NCBI GenBank assembly: GCA_039707655.1
Contig: CM077676.1
Location: forward strand, 186,864,936-186,928,935
Direction of reading: 5' to 3'
Length of the DNA: 64,000 nucleotides
Source of the DNA: Elymus sibiricus
Taxonomy: Eukaryota; Streptophyta; Magnoliopsida; Poales; Poaceae
Shown in pieces: positions 23,373-33,544 of the stretch. Made by a program: the position numbers and the translations under genes. The notes below the pieces were generated by a model. The model worked only from the letters and a program-made list of their open reading frames with translations. It searched no databases and was not told where the DNA came from. Position 1 is the first letter of the stretch. Each line of letters begins with the position of its first letter.

Positions 23373-23392
23373 AGGCTTTTGCCTAGCTTGGT

Positions 23393-24414
23393 CTACGGCC
23401 ATCCGTAGTAGCCATCTGGTCCCATATGAAAGTCCTGAGGCGGCGGCACCCGAGCGTCCCAATCCTGGGGCTCCTCCTCTGCCGCTGCCAACGCATTCCA
23501 GTAAGCAATGATGTCCAGTGGCATCACGGTATATCCGTTCCTGGCATGAGAATCAAACAAAGCAGGTGCAGACAACAGAATAATATCACGAGTATCCTCA
23601 CTAAAAACCAAGTTATAACGAATGTTGTGAGGAGGCTCAGGAGCATCAAGAAAGTGGTGGTCCCTCATGGACTGGTGATCTAAGTAAACTCTGGGCAACA
23701 AACAATCATGAGGGCGCATGTTAACATTAAAACGTCTCGCTAAGCGAGTAGCATAAATACCACCATGAATTTTACCCCTAGTTCTATTAGTGTGCAGGCG
23801 GCGTGCAATGATAGCTCCTAGGTTATAAGTGTTGTCATTATGCAGTGCGTGGCGTAAAATGGCAAAGTCAAGTGCAGCTAGCGCACTGCCTTGCTCCCTA
23901 GCAATCAAGTATTTCCCTAAGAATAAAGCAAAGTAATGAACAGAGGGAAATTGCAAGCTAGTGGCTCGGGCTTTCAACACGCCCCTTGTCTCTCCCACAG
24001 TTAAAGTGTGGAGGAAACCCTCAAACTCCTCCGGGCGAGGCTCTCTAATTTCCCATCAAAGGGAATCAAACATATCTCACAAAATTCAGCCAGAGGTATC
24101 TGATAATGTTTAGCATATAAATCAAAGCGCACCTCAAGGGGTTCGAGCCTACTCAGAAAATGAAAGTTTTGCACAAAGGAATTTGTAAGGATGTGGTGCT
24201 GGTCACACTCATCTGCGAGGAAGTCGGTCAGTCCGGCATTTGCAACGAATTGTGTGAACTCTTGGTAGAATCCAGCTTCGTTCATGAAGGCATTGTGCGG
24301 CCATTTGCACGGCCAGACCTCCGTCCTACGCAGAATGTTGAGGTCACTGTCCAAGGACTCCCCAAGGACTCCCTTGGCATTCCACTTCAAGGAACTCCTC
24401 CGGAAGATATTCAT
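23393..24414 (-). pseudogene. Athila-type ORF downstream of protease (ATHILA ORF-1-like, frameshifted)
   Basis: Two adjacent frames make one protein. ATG at 24414 opens 137 residues to TAA-type closure at 24001. A second frame (23998 to 23393) adds 201 residues, so a small indel near 24020 divides an ORF of about 335 residues. The first half has the pattern FVANAGLTDF, ADECDQ, then an aromatic-rich FHFLSR helix region and AEFCEICLIPF. This resembles the plant-transposon ORF family that includes ATHILA ORF-1 (my recollection of the Pfam family, unverified). The second half holds helices around ARREQGS-type basic stretches and ends in a Pro-rich tail with MGPDGYYGWP. I see no signal peptide or membrane span. 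A similar domain seems present in Sirevirus D at 37175-38488. Confidence 0.6.
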
Positions 24415-24785
24415 TTCCCTAAAAACAAATTTTGGGTCACAAAAATGATATCAATAAAACTTCACAAGACTGATAGCAACTACTCATATGGATGTTTAGA
24501 GGCTATATCAAGCATTCAAACTACTCAAAGAATTCAACATGCAAGCTCATTTTCAGTAGCACCAAGAGCAGCTAATTATGCAAAATATAATCCACTAGAG
24601 CAAAAACTAATTGGAGCAATGGAGGAGTCATATACCAAGGAGCAATCTCCCAAAACAGTTTCGGAAACGGAGCTCCGAGCAAAGGGATCGAAAATTTCAG
24701 GTTTGTGAGCAAGAACACGAGAGAGAGAGAGCTACCAGGAATTTTTGCTAGAGGTAAGAGACGAAGTGAGCTGAAGGGATAAGTG

Positions 24786-25020
24786 AGGGGGTCCCTGTGG
24801 GGCCCACGAGGTACCTGGGCGCGCCAGGGGGGGGGTGGCGCGCCCTGGTGCCTTGTGGGCACCTGGGGCACCCCCTGGTGTGTTTCCAGTGCCAAAAATT
24901 CTTAAATATTATATAAAATTTCATATAGATTTTTTATTGCATTCTGGGCACTTTTATTTCTGGGCACTTTTTTATTGCACGGATAATTCAGAAAATAGGA
25001 TAATCATGGCATTTTATTAT
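24786..25020 (-). promoter_or_regulatory. internal LTR-like block of element C
   Basis: This segment repeats, in the same order and orientation, landmarks of C's LTR. CCCACGAGGTACC (24803-24815) corresponds to 20964-20976. A G-run plus GTGGCGC-CCCTGGTGCC follows at about 24834, versus about 21000, then GTGGGCAC, ACTTTTATTTCTG (24951 versus 21117) and CATGGCA (about 25008 versus 21144). It lies between the protease and the downstream ORF (start 24414), where a promoter would serve that ORF. I infer an internal promoter-like copy. No TATA box is obvious. Confidence 0.6.
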
Positions 25021-25183
25021 ATTTAACTAAAAATAACAGAAAACAAAAAGTGGGTACAGAAGGTTGTGCTCACTAAATTCATCGACCACATGCCCCTCAA
25101 AAAGAATCCATTAATAAGGTTGATCAAGTCTTATTAACAAACCATTTCCGAGTAACATGAAATCGAAGAATCTTCGTAAAACA

Positions 25184-25925
25184 CTAGGTTACCTCAACGG
25201 GGATATGCATCTCCCCGATAATAAGAGTTTCATATTTATTTTTAACAGTAGGAAGAGGAATTTGAAAACTTCCAATAGTAATTGTCGGAGTCTTTTCAAT
25301 AATATGAATACCATTTACTTGAAATTGTTTCTTTGGAAAGTGCACCGTATGTTCATTACCATTGATATGAAAAGTGACCTTGCTTTTGTTGCAATCAATA
25401 ACAGCCCCTGCAGTATTCAAGAAGGGTCTACCAAGGATAATCGACATGTTGTCATCCTCGGGCATATCAAGTATAACAAAGTCTGTTAGAATAGTAACAT
25501 TTGTAACTACAATGGGCACATCCTCACAAACACCGATAGGTATGGCAGTTGATTTGTCAGCCATTTGCAATGATATTTCAGTGGGAGTGAGTTTATTCAA
25601 ATCAAGTCTTTTATATAAAGAGAAAGGCATAACACTAACACCGGCTCCTAAATCACACAAAGCAGTTTTGACATAATTTCTCTTAATGGAGCATGGTATA
25701 GTTGGTATTCCTAGATCTCCTAGTTTCTTAGGTACTCCATCCTTAAAAGAATAATTTGCAAGCATGGTGGAAATTTCAGCTTCAGGTATCTTTCTTTTGT
25801 TTGTGACAATGTCTTTCATGTATTTAGCATAGGGAGGCATCTTTATAATATCAGTCAAACGAGTACGCAAAAAGACTGGCCTAAGCATTTCAGCAAAGCG
25901 TTCAAATTCTTCCTCATCCTTTTTA
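25184..25925 (-). pseudogene. Athila-type aspartic protease of element C
   Basis: This protease matures the Gag precursor. The 234-residue frame from 25888 contains ALCDLGAGVSVMPF (about 25622-25660 in window coordinates), with the Asp of the active site intact, and the family-typical IILGRPFLNTAG flap/second region. The N-terminal part (MPPYAKYMKDI) is the conserved spacer that follows gag in Athila. The protein ends with VEVT at a TGA-type stop at 25184, and no RT follows. The frame differs from gag, with a shift near 25930. The intact motif suggests loss of function here came from separation from gag rather than decay of the domain. The missing RT is a structural feature of the element. 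Confidence 0.85.
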
Positions 25926-27917
25926 TTAGATGATTAAGGAGGAAAGGGCATGGGGTTTTTGAACCCATGGTTCTCTTTCTTTACCATGTTTTCTAGCAAC
26001 GAAGTCTCTTTTATCATAACGTTTATTTTTAGAAGGTGGGTTATCAAGATCAACAGCAGGTTCTATTTCAACATCATTATCAGGTTGGGTATCCACATGA
26101 GTATCATCATTATCATTATCATCAGGTGGTTGTTCATTACCAGATTGTGTTTCAGCATCAGAAATAGAAACATCATTACTATCCTCCAAGGGTTTTTCTA
26201 CTTCGGGTTCACTAGAAGTATGCAAAGTCCTATCATTTTTCTTTTTCTTTTTAGATGGACTAGGTGCATCAACATTAATTCTTTGAGAATCTTGTTCAAT
26301 TCTTCTTGGATGACCCTCAGGGTAAAGTGGCTCCTGAGTCATTCTACCTCCTCTAGTCATTACTCTAATAGCATGATCATTCATATTGTTATTCATTTCA
26401 TTGAGCAATTCACTTTGAGATTTAGCAACTTGTTCTAGTTGAGTTTGAACCATAGATGCATGTTTACTCACACCTTTAACATCATTAGCAATTCTAAATA
26501 ACAAGTCACTCAAGCAATCAATCATGTAGGCATTTCGTTTCAATTGTTTCATAACATTTGCATTGAAGTGATCTTGCCTAATAATATAATTGTCAAATTC
26601 ATACAAGTATTGACTAGGAGGTTTGTTATAGGGAATATCACCTTCATCAAATTTTATAAGAGAATTTACCTCTACTACCTGTGGCGGTGTATCAAGATCA
26701 TGTATTTCTTCAATAGGTGGTAGATTCTTAACATCTTCAGCTTTAATACCCTTTTCCTTCATACATTTCTTTGCTTCTTGCATATCTTCAGGACTGAGAT
26801 ATAAAATACCCCTCTTCTTCAGAGTGGGTTTGGGTGGTGGTTCAGGAAGTGTCCAATCATTATCATTCTTCAATATATTATTCAATAATTCCTCAGCTTG
26901 TTCAATAGTCCTTTCCCTGAAAACACAACTCGCACAACTATCTAGGTAGTCCCTAGAAGCATCGGTTAGTCCATTATAGACGATATCAAGTATTTCATTT
27001 TTCTTAAGAGGATGATCAGGCAAAGCATCAAGTAATTGGAGAAGCCTCCCCCAAGCTTGAGGGAGATTCTCTTCTTCAATTTGCACAAAGTTAAATATTT
27101 CCTGTAAAGCAGCTTGTTTCTTATGAGCAGGAAAATATTTTTCAGAGAAGTAATAAATCATATCCTGGGGACTACGCACACAACCAGGAGCAAGAGTATT
27201 ATACTATTCTTTAGCATCACCCTTTAATGAGAAAGGAAACAACTTAAGAATATAGTAATATCAATTTTTTTCCCCATGAGCAAATAGGGTGGCTATATCA
27301 TTTAATTTAGTAAGATGTGCCACAACGGTTTCAGTTTCATAGCCATGGAAAGGATCAGATTCAACCAAAGTAATTAACTCAGGATCGACAGAGAATTCAT
27401 AATCCTTATTAGTAACAAATATGGGAGAGGTAGCAAACTTAGGATCATATTTCATTCTCTCCCTCAAAGATTTTTCTTTCATTTCAGCAAGCAATTTTAT
27501 AACTTCATGTCTATCATTACAAGCAAGGATGGCTCTAGCCGTCTCCCTATCAAAGCAATGTTCATCAGGTGTTTCAACTCTATTAGGAGAGCTAGGCATA
27601 ATAGGTGAATCAAAATTCTCAAGAGTTTCAACATTTTCAATTTCTTTAGCTTTAGCAATTTGTTCAGTAAGAAATTCACCAAGTGGCACAGCATTATCGA
27701 GCATAGTACTAGCATCATCATGAGTATCATTCATAGCAGAAGTGGTATCATCAATAACTTGCGACATATCAGAATTAATAGCATGTGGTGGTGTTACAAG
27801 TTTACTTAAAACAGAAGGTGAATCAAGTGCAGAGCTAGATGGCAGTTCCTTACCTTCCCTCGTCTTAGAGGGAACGATCTTGGTCTTAGTGTCTTTCAGA
27901 TTCTTCATAGTGATCAA
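25926..27917 (-). pseudogene. Athila-type gag of element C (two stops)
   Basis: This is the capsid precursor that packages element RNA. One frame runs from ATG at about 27911 (near 27917) to TAA at 25926. TGA at 27261-27263 and TAG at 27204-27206 interrupt it. The TAG sits where Trp is usual in the KEWYNTLAPG-type block. The N-terminus is acidic and Ser/Thr-rich. The gag core follows (YYFSEKYFPAHKK and QAWGRLLQLLDALP, about residues 245-300). The C-terminal part has a heptad-like region around 430-480, then a basic KKKKKNDR stretch and an Asp/Asn-rich tail. No CCHC knuckle is visible. The ORF starts about 40 bases after the PBS region, as expected for the first gene of the element. Confidence 0.82.
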
Positions 27918-27957
27918 CAGATATAAATCCCAAGTGACTTAGCAAATAAAGCTATGC

Positions 27958-27975
27958 TCCCCGACAACGGCGCCA
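27958..27975 (-). other. PBS of element C, tRNA-Asp type
   Basis: On the minus strand this reads TGGCGCCGTTGTCGGGGA, ten bases after the 5' LTR. It differs from A's PBS at one position. Confidence 0.85.
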
Positions 27976-27985
27976 AAAAAGGTCT

Positions 27986-29403
27986 TGATAACCCACAAGT
28001 ATAGGGGATCGCAACAGTTTTCAAGGATAGAGTATTCAACCCAAATTTATTGATTCGACACAAGGGGAGCCAAAGAATATTTGCAAGTATTAGCAGTTGA
28101 GTTGTCAATTCAGCCACACCTGGAAACTAAATATCTGCAGCAGAGTGATCAGTAGCATAGTAGTATGATAGTTTGATAGCAGTAGCAATAATAGTAACAG
28201 TAGCAGTAACGGAAGCAGCAACAGTTTTGTAGCAATTGTGACAGTAGTGGCAACAGTAGTAACTTAGTAAGGAACAATATGTGAAAAGCTCGTAGGCATT
28301 GGATCGGTGATTATGTTGGATAACATTCATCATGTAACAGTCATAACCTAGGGCGACACAGAACTAGCTCCAATTCATCAATGTAATGTAGGCATGTATT
28401 CCGTATATAGTCATACGTGCTTGCGATAAGAACTTGCATGACATCTTTTGTCCTACCCTCCCGTGGCAGCGGGGTCCATAAGGATACTAAGGGATATTAA
28501 GGCCTCCTTTTAATAGAGAACCGGAACAAAGCATTAACACTTAGTGAATACATGAACTCCTCAAACTATGGCAATCATCGGAAAGAATCCCAATTATTGT
28601 CACCTTGGGGTATGCAGATCATAACACATAGCAGGTGCATATAACTTGCAAGATCGGATCAAGAACACTAATATATTCATGAAAACATAAAGGGTTCAGA
28701 TCTGGAATCATGGCACTCGGGCCCTAGTGACAAGCATTAAGCATAGCAAAATCATAGCAACATCAATCTCAGAACATAGTGGATACTAGGGATCAAGCCC
28801 TAACAAAACTAACTCGATTACATGATAAATCTCATCCAACTCATCACCGTCCAGCAAGCCTACGAAGGAATTACTCACTCCCAGCGGTGAGCATCATGAA
28901 ATTGGTGATGAAGGATGGTTGATGATGACGATGCCGGAAGATCCCCCTCTCAGGAGCCCCAAACGGACTCCAGATCTAGCCTCCCAATGAAGAACAAGAG
29001 GTGGCGGCGGCTCTGTATCATGAAACGCAATAAAACTTCCTCTCTTATTTTTTTTCTCTGGAATTGTGAATTTATAGCATTGGAATTAGGTCAGACGGAG
29101 CCACGTGGGCCCCATGAGGTACCAGGACGTGCCTGGGGGGGGTGGCGCGCCCTGGTGCCTCGTGGGCACAGGGTGGCCCCCCTCCAGTGGGTCTTGGTGC
29201 CAGTATTTTTTATATATTCCATAAAAAATCTCCAGAAAGTTTCATCCAATTCCAAGAACTTTTATTTCTGCACAAAAAACAACACCATGGCAATTCTGTT
29301 GAAAACAGCGTCAGTCCGGGTTAGTTCCATTCAAATAATGCAAATTAGGGGCCAAAACAAGAGCAAAAGTGTTTGGAAAAGTAGATACGATGGAGACGTA
29401 TCA
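27986..29403 (-). repeat. 5' LTR of element C (1418 bp)
   Basis: It is the partner of 19841-21261 with the same ends. Its minus-strand TATA box is at 29068-29078. It is followed by the GAACC duplication and the remainder of A's LTR. Confidence 0.9.
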
Positions 29404-29496
29404 GAACCTGGGCAGGAGCACTTTTGCTCTCCGGCGGAGCGATTCCGCCGGGTATACTTCCCTCCGGGAGGGGGAAATCGAAGCCATCGACATCAC
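29404..29496 (+). repeat. 3' LTR of Athila A, second part (truncated)
   Basis: It resumes A's LTR after element C (GAACCTGGGCAG onwards, matching about 3816-3903 of the 5' LTR). It stops exactly where a Sirevirus LTR begins at 29497, so about 980 bases of A's 3' LTR are missing from the window. Confidence 0.85.
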
Positions 29497-29614
29497 TGAA
29501 AGCACATTTGCTCCCTTGGTGGTTTTGGTAATCTATGCCAACATACATATTGTTGGACTAATGCTTTTATCTAGAGTATTTCAGACAAGTTCAACAATGG
29601 CATGGCAAGGACAT
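29497..29614 (+). mobile_element. Sirevirus LTR stub (first ~118 bases)
   Basis: It starts TGAAAGCACATTTGCTCC, matching the LTR start at 650 over the first ~35 bases and more loosely afterwards. It is a different copy or subfamily. The preceding five bases are ATCAC. It ends where a TGTAACACCCC LTR begins at 29615. The rest may lie beyond the nested insertions or be deleted. Confidence 0.75.
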
Positions 29615-31018
29615 TGTAACACCCCAAAATTTTAACCATGTTTTTATTAAGTAAAATTTTGACAGAAATAAAATTTAAATTTATATTAGGTCTTTTAATA
29701 ATTTCAGAATCTTTTCTGTTTTCTGTTTTCCAAAATTCTTCCCTCCATATAGAAAATTTTGGAAATATTGTGGGTTTTGAAAGTAATTTTTAATCCTTTC
29801 ATTTAAATTTTCAAAAAACCAGTAGGAAATATTTTCATAATAAATTTGCCCCAAAATAATTCTTTGAATAGCATTTTCAAACTTTGAAATGCTTCTGTTG
29901 AACTGAAACTATTTCAAATAATATTCTTTAAATGCCACAAAATTTGGAGAGGTCATATGATGCCTATAGATCACTTTTATGCAAAAACCCAACTTGGTCT
30001 TTTGAGAATTTTGAGCAAAACATCCTCTTTTCATTTTCTGTCCCATCCTTAGGTTATAACTACAACCCTATTTTTCCTTCCTCAAATAATTCTGAAAATT
30101 TTCCATCTCCTAGTCCTTCCAGCTAAACCCTTAAGTCCAGAAGGGCAGTCCCAATTTCATCTTGCAAGTCCACCAAATAATCCCCTGTAGTTTCTGTCCA
30201 GAACTGAATTCTAATAAAACTTGCACTAGCAAATTTTTCCTTTTATCAAACTAACTTGACCATCCTCTCTATCATCCAATGAGACCCCATCCTGCCAAGT
30301 CTCACATCCAGAAGACTTCCCTAGCTAGCCTTAGCATTTCATCAAACACATTGTGGGCATGGCTGAAATCTTGCACCTCTTTGAACCCTATGTGGCACTA
30401 GCTCTTCTGGCCAAACCAATTTGTCCATTAGCTCTCCCATAACCAAGTTCATAATCCTGTAAAGTTTCACTTGCATCAGACCCCTCTAGATCGTCCTAGC
30501 ATTTCGTTGAACATCTGGTGTGCATGTCCAGAGCGCGAGCAGAGCGCCCGAACTACAGCTGCTGGCACCCAAGCTCCAGTTGCTCTGCTACTTCTTCCGC
30601 TCTCCCTAGCCCTCCCCTAGATTGGCAGCTCATCTCTGAAGCTCGCCGACACCCTGCCTTCGCTGCTAGCACTGGCCAGCACCGGCCAGCCACCGTCCAG
30701 AGCATCTTCGTCACGGACACGGCACGCCGAAGCCGCGTGGCGCGTCCCGAGCCACCCAGCTCCTCCCGGACGTAACTGCGGCTGCCACCGCCCTCACCGA
30801 CCCCCACTGGCCACGCACCGACCTCGCTAACCTCGCCACCGTCCACAGTCTGCCATCAATGGCCGCCGCTGCAATCTGCTCATGGACGCACCGACCAGGC
30901 CACCTGGAGCTTCCCCGAGCTCATCCTCAGCTCACCGACCACGCAAACGGCCACACCGACCACTCCGCCGACCCCAATGACCTCGCCACCATCCATGCTT
31001 TGCAATCAACGGCGACCG
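29615..31018 (+). mobile_element. long-LTR Gypsy element H, LTR start (partial)
   Basis: It starts TGTAACACCCC, the same opening as the long LTRs F and (reverse-complemented) E. An AT-rich first kilobase is followed by a GC-rich part (30520-31018) in which an ACCTCGCCACC-containing segment near 30820-30850 recurs diverged near 30980. It is interrupted at 31019 by Sirevirus D, with flank GACCG at 31014-31018. There is no convincing coding sequence, and small GC-rich ORFs here are treated as chance. Confidence 0.65.
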
Positions 31019-33469
31019 TGAAAGCGCAGGTTATCTCCCAGAGGGGGGGGGTGAATGGGAGATTATTAGAAATTCGTTAAACTCTGATGAATTTGACAAA
31101 GATCAGAGTGAAGAAATAGAAACGCAAGGGAAACTAAGTCATCACAGAATCAGAGTACATGCGATCAGTATACATAAGAGTGAAGAACTTGCAATCATAC
31201 AATCATACAAGTATGAAGAATATGAACTGAGGAAATAAAAGATAGCATGATCAAATACTTCAGTTCAAATTCGTCAGAGGATAGATCACTGTAACACCCC
31301 AGTAATTAACTACAGTAATCCCCTGTAATTAGCTACAGTAATTCCCTTGGTTAGTGACAAATCTAGATGTTATGGTTAAGCTTGATCACTCTCTAAATTA
31401 ATATCTCATTTCAAATTCCTTTGGAGATCAAATTCAAATTCAAGTCAAAATAAAAGTTGTCCAAAAATAAAACTAAAATGTTCATGTCATTGTAAATATT
31501 CTCTGGATCATTCTGATATAGGAATCAACATTTTTTTTACCAAATAGTCCCTAGCATTTAAAACAGTAACCAAAAATATTAAATATGGCCATTTAAATAC
31601 AAAAAAAATATTTATACCATTCAAATTAATACCAAACTTTGTTTGCCGCATCATAATATTGCATACTGATTATTGGCTAAGTCTCACATGTAGCGAAAAT
31701 ACTTAAGTGCATTAATCGAATTCAAAACCGTGGCTAACTTAAAACAGAAAATGAAAAAGACTAAAAATAAACAAAATGGCACTGTGCTTTTGCCCCGAAC
31801 CGCCACAAACACAGCCGGCCCAGCTCAACCACTCCCTCACCTACCTTCAACCACTTTCCCCCCATGTCATCTCCCCCGCGACCGAACGCGCGCGAGCTCA
31901 GCCGTCGCTCGACACGGCGGCAGGGCAGGTGGGCGGCGGGGATAAGGGCTGCCCCGACCCCTCACACTCTCCAGGAGCCGCTCGACACCACCATTCCCTC
32001 TCCCCCCGTCTTCCCCTCGCAGTTCCCATCTTACCCGAACGCCGCCATGGGCACCGTCCAGTGAACACGCGCCCACCAACATCCCCAAGCTGCCGCATTT
32101 TGTCCAGAAGCCGCCCCTGCGTCGTCTTCGTCCTGTCCAAGGTCCAGCTCGAGCCGGGCGAATCGGCAGCGACCGGATCGAGCTCGTTTTTCCCTCCGGC
32201 CATCTGCACTGCTTCGCCCCGATCTGCTCCGCCACTGCGCTCCCGCTCACCCAACGGGCCACCGTGCGCCTGCAAGGTGAGCCGCGAGCCTCCCCCTGCT
32301 GTTATTTCAGTCGATCCCCTCCTCTAGCATAGCTCGCCGCGAAACCGAGCTCCGTCACCCGCCATTGCCGACGTTGTCGTCGTTGCCAAGCTCCCCTGCT
32401 TCGCCCCGGTGCTCCAGCACGTTCCTAGAGCGCAGTAGATGCCGCCTGTGCGTTTGTTTCGCTCGTTTTCTTTGCGCAACACCGTGTTCATCGGATTCGA
32501 GCCACCGCCGTCACTGGACACCGGCGCTGCCGTCGTATCCGACCACCTCCGCCTGTGCTACCACCACCACCGCGCGCGGCTTGCCGCCCGCTTCCGATAG
32601 GACCTCTCCCCGCACCAAACCGTGGCCGCGCCCGAGACCTTGCGCTGCTGCTCCATGGCGCTGCTGCTGCTCTGCTAAAGCTACAGTAGCATACTACTAT
32701 AGCTATAGCTAGCTTTTACTAAACGACACTGGTTACCCCACTGTGCATGCTCTAAACAGTCACTAAACAGAAGATAACATGCATAAAAATAATATGTATG
32801 TGTAGTACACTTGACAAGCTCCAAACTACTGCATTGGACAAACTTCATTTGAAGCAAGGATTAATTCCCACAAAAATGACAAAAATCTAAGTTCTGTAAA
32901 CAGAAAAGATAGAAAAACAGAATACTGACTTAGCTATTTTAGAGCTGTATTGGAACTAGCTGTAGGCACTGTTCATGCCATCAAATGGCATGGCCTAGTA
33001 GTACTCTTGCTGTAGAATAAAACACTAATAGGAATCATTTCCATTAGAGCTATGGATTGATGGGAATCATCAAGCAAACTTTGTAAAATATAACAGATTC
33101 TATGACTTAGTAGAATTTCAGAAAATTCCAGAAAATTAAATTAAACTTTGAAAATTATTATAAAATAAACCGTAAGTCAGATGAAAATAATTTATATATG
33201 AAAGATGATCAGAAAAATGATACGAATCAGATTATGTCATCTGTTTTCATGTTGGATCACTCTAAGTGGATGAACATGGAACTTTTGGCCTGATTTCGAT
33301 AAATGAATAGTGCATGACTGGGAAAATATTATCCAATACTTTCTCAAGTCACTTAAATAATTCTAGTAATGCATTAGAGCATCCCAGCCTCTTAAATAAC
33401 CATGTCATGCATATTGTTGCATTTGTATGCCCTAGTGCTTATTTTAGCAATCGTTTTAATTTCCGATAG

Positions 33470-33544
33470 ACCCCGAGGCTGACGTACCCCCTGAGTCCGA
33501 CTACTTCGTTGACGACCTTTCTTCTTCGTCTACAGAGCAACCAG
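33470..33544 (+). other. candidate LTR exon in F (acidic frame)
   Basis: A 75-base stretch follows a pyrimidine-rich TTTTAATTTCCGATAG acceptor-like site and precedes CAG|GCAAGC, a GC-type donor. In one frame it reads an acidic peptide. Joined to 35100-35206 the frame is preserved. A donor-like CAAG|GTGAGC at 32276/32277 could supply an upstream exon. No transcript evidence. Confidence 0.3.

Larger units (their letters stand above)
19841..29403 (-). mobile_element. element C: Athila-type element lacking pol (Sabrina-like)
   Basis: This is a complete minus-strand insertion of 9563 bp in A's 3' LTR, with duplication GAACC at 19836-19840 and 29404-29408. LTRs are 19841-21261 and 27986-29403. From its 5' end it carries PBS, gag, protease, an LTR-like internal block, an Athila-type ORF, a secondary PPT, a long untranslated region and the PPT. 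RT, RNase H and integrase are absent, so it relies on a helper. Athila A has the identical PPT and a PBS one base different. The Sabrina name is from memory. Confidence 0.9.
3393..29496 (+). mobile_element. Athila element A (Gypsy), split by elements B and C
   Basis: The element runs from LTR (3393-4890) through PBS, gag-protease, RT-RNase H, integrase, an internal LTR-like block and a small ORF to position 10807. It resumes at 18135 after element B, and its PPT and 3' LTR start at 19366-19380. That LTR is split by element C at 19841 and resumes at 29404, stopping at 29496. The FMDD RT box, tRNA-Asp-type PBS and AAGCTTGGGGGAGT PPT mark the Athila lineage. The flank TGGGC (3388-3392) is the expected target duplication, but its partner was lost with the truncated 3' LTR end. 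The two LTRs differ at about 9 of the first 260 bases. Multiple stops and frameshifts make it non-functional. Confidence 0.9.

Noticed and set aside
30518..31080. GC-rich ORFs in LTR H
   Set aside because: Several frames open on both strands and one crosses the boundary into Sirevirus D, so they cannot be real genes.
31776..32327. 183-codon Pro/Ser-rich ORF in solo LTR F
   Set aside because: Low-complexity GC-rich leader sequence with other long frames on both strands. Kept only as a possible first exon donor, not as a gene.
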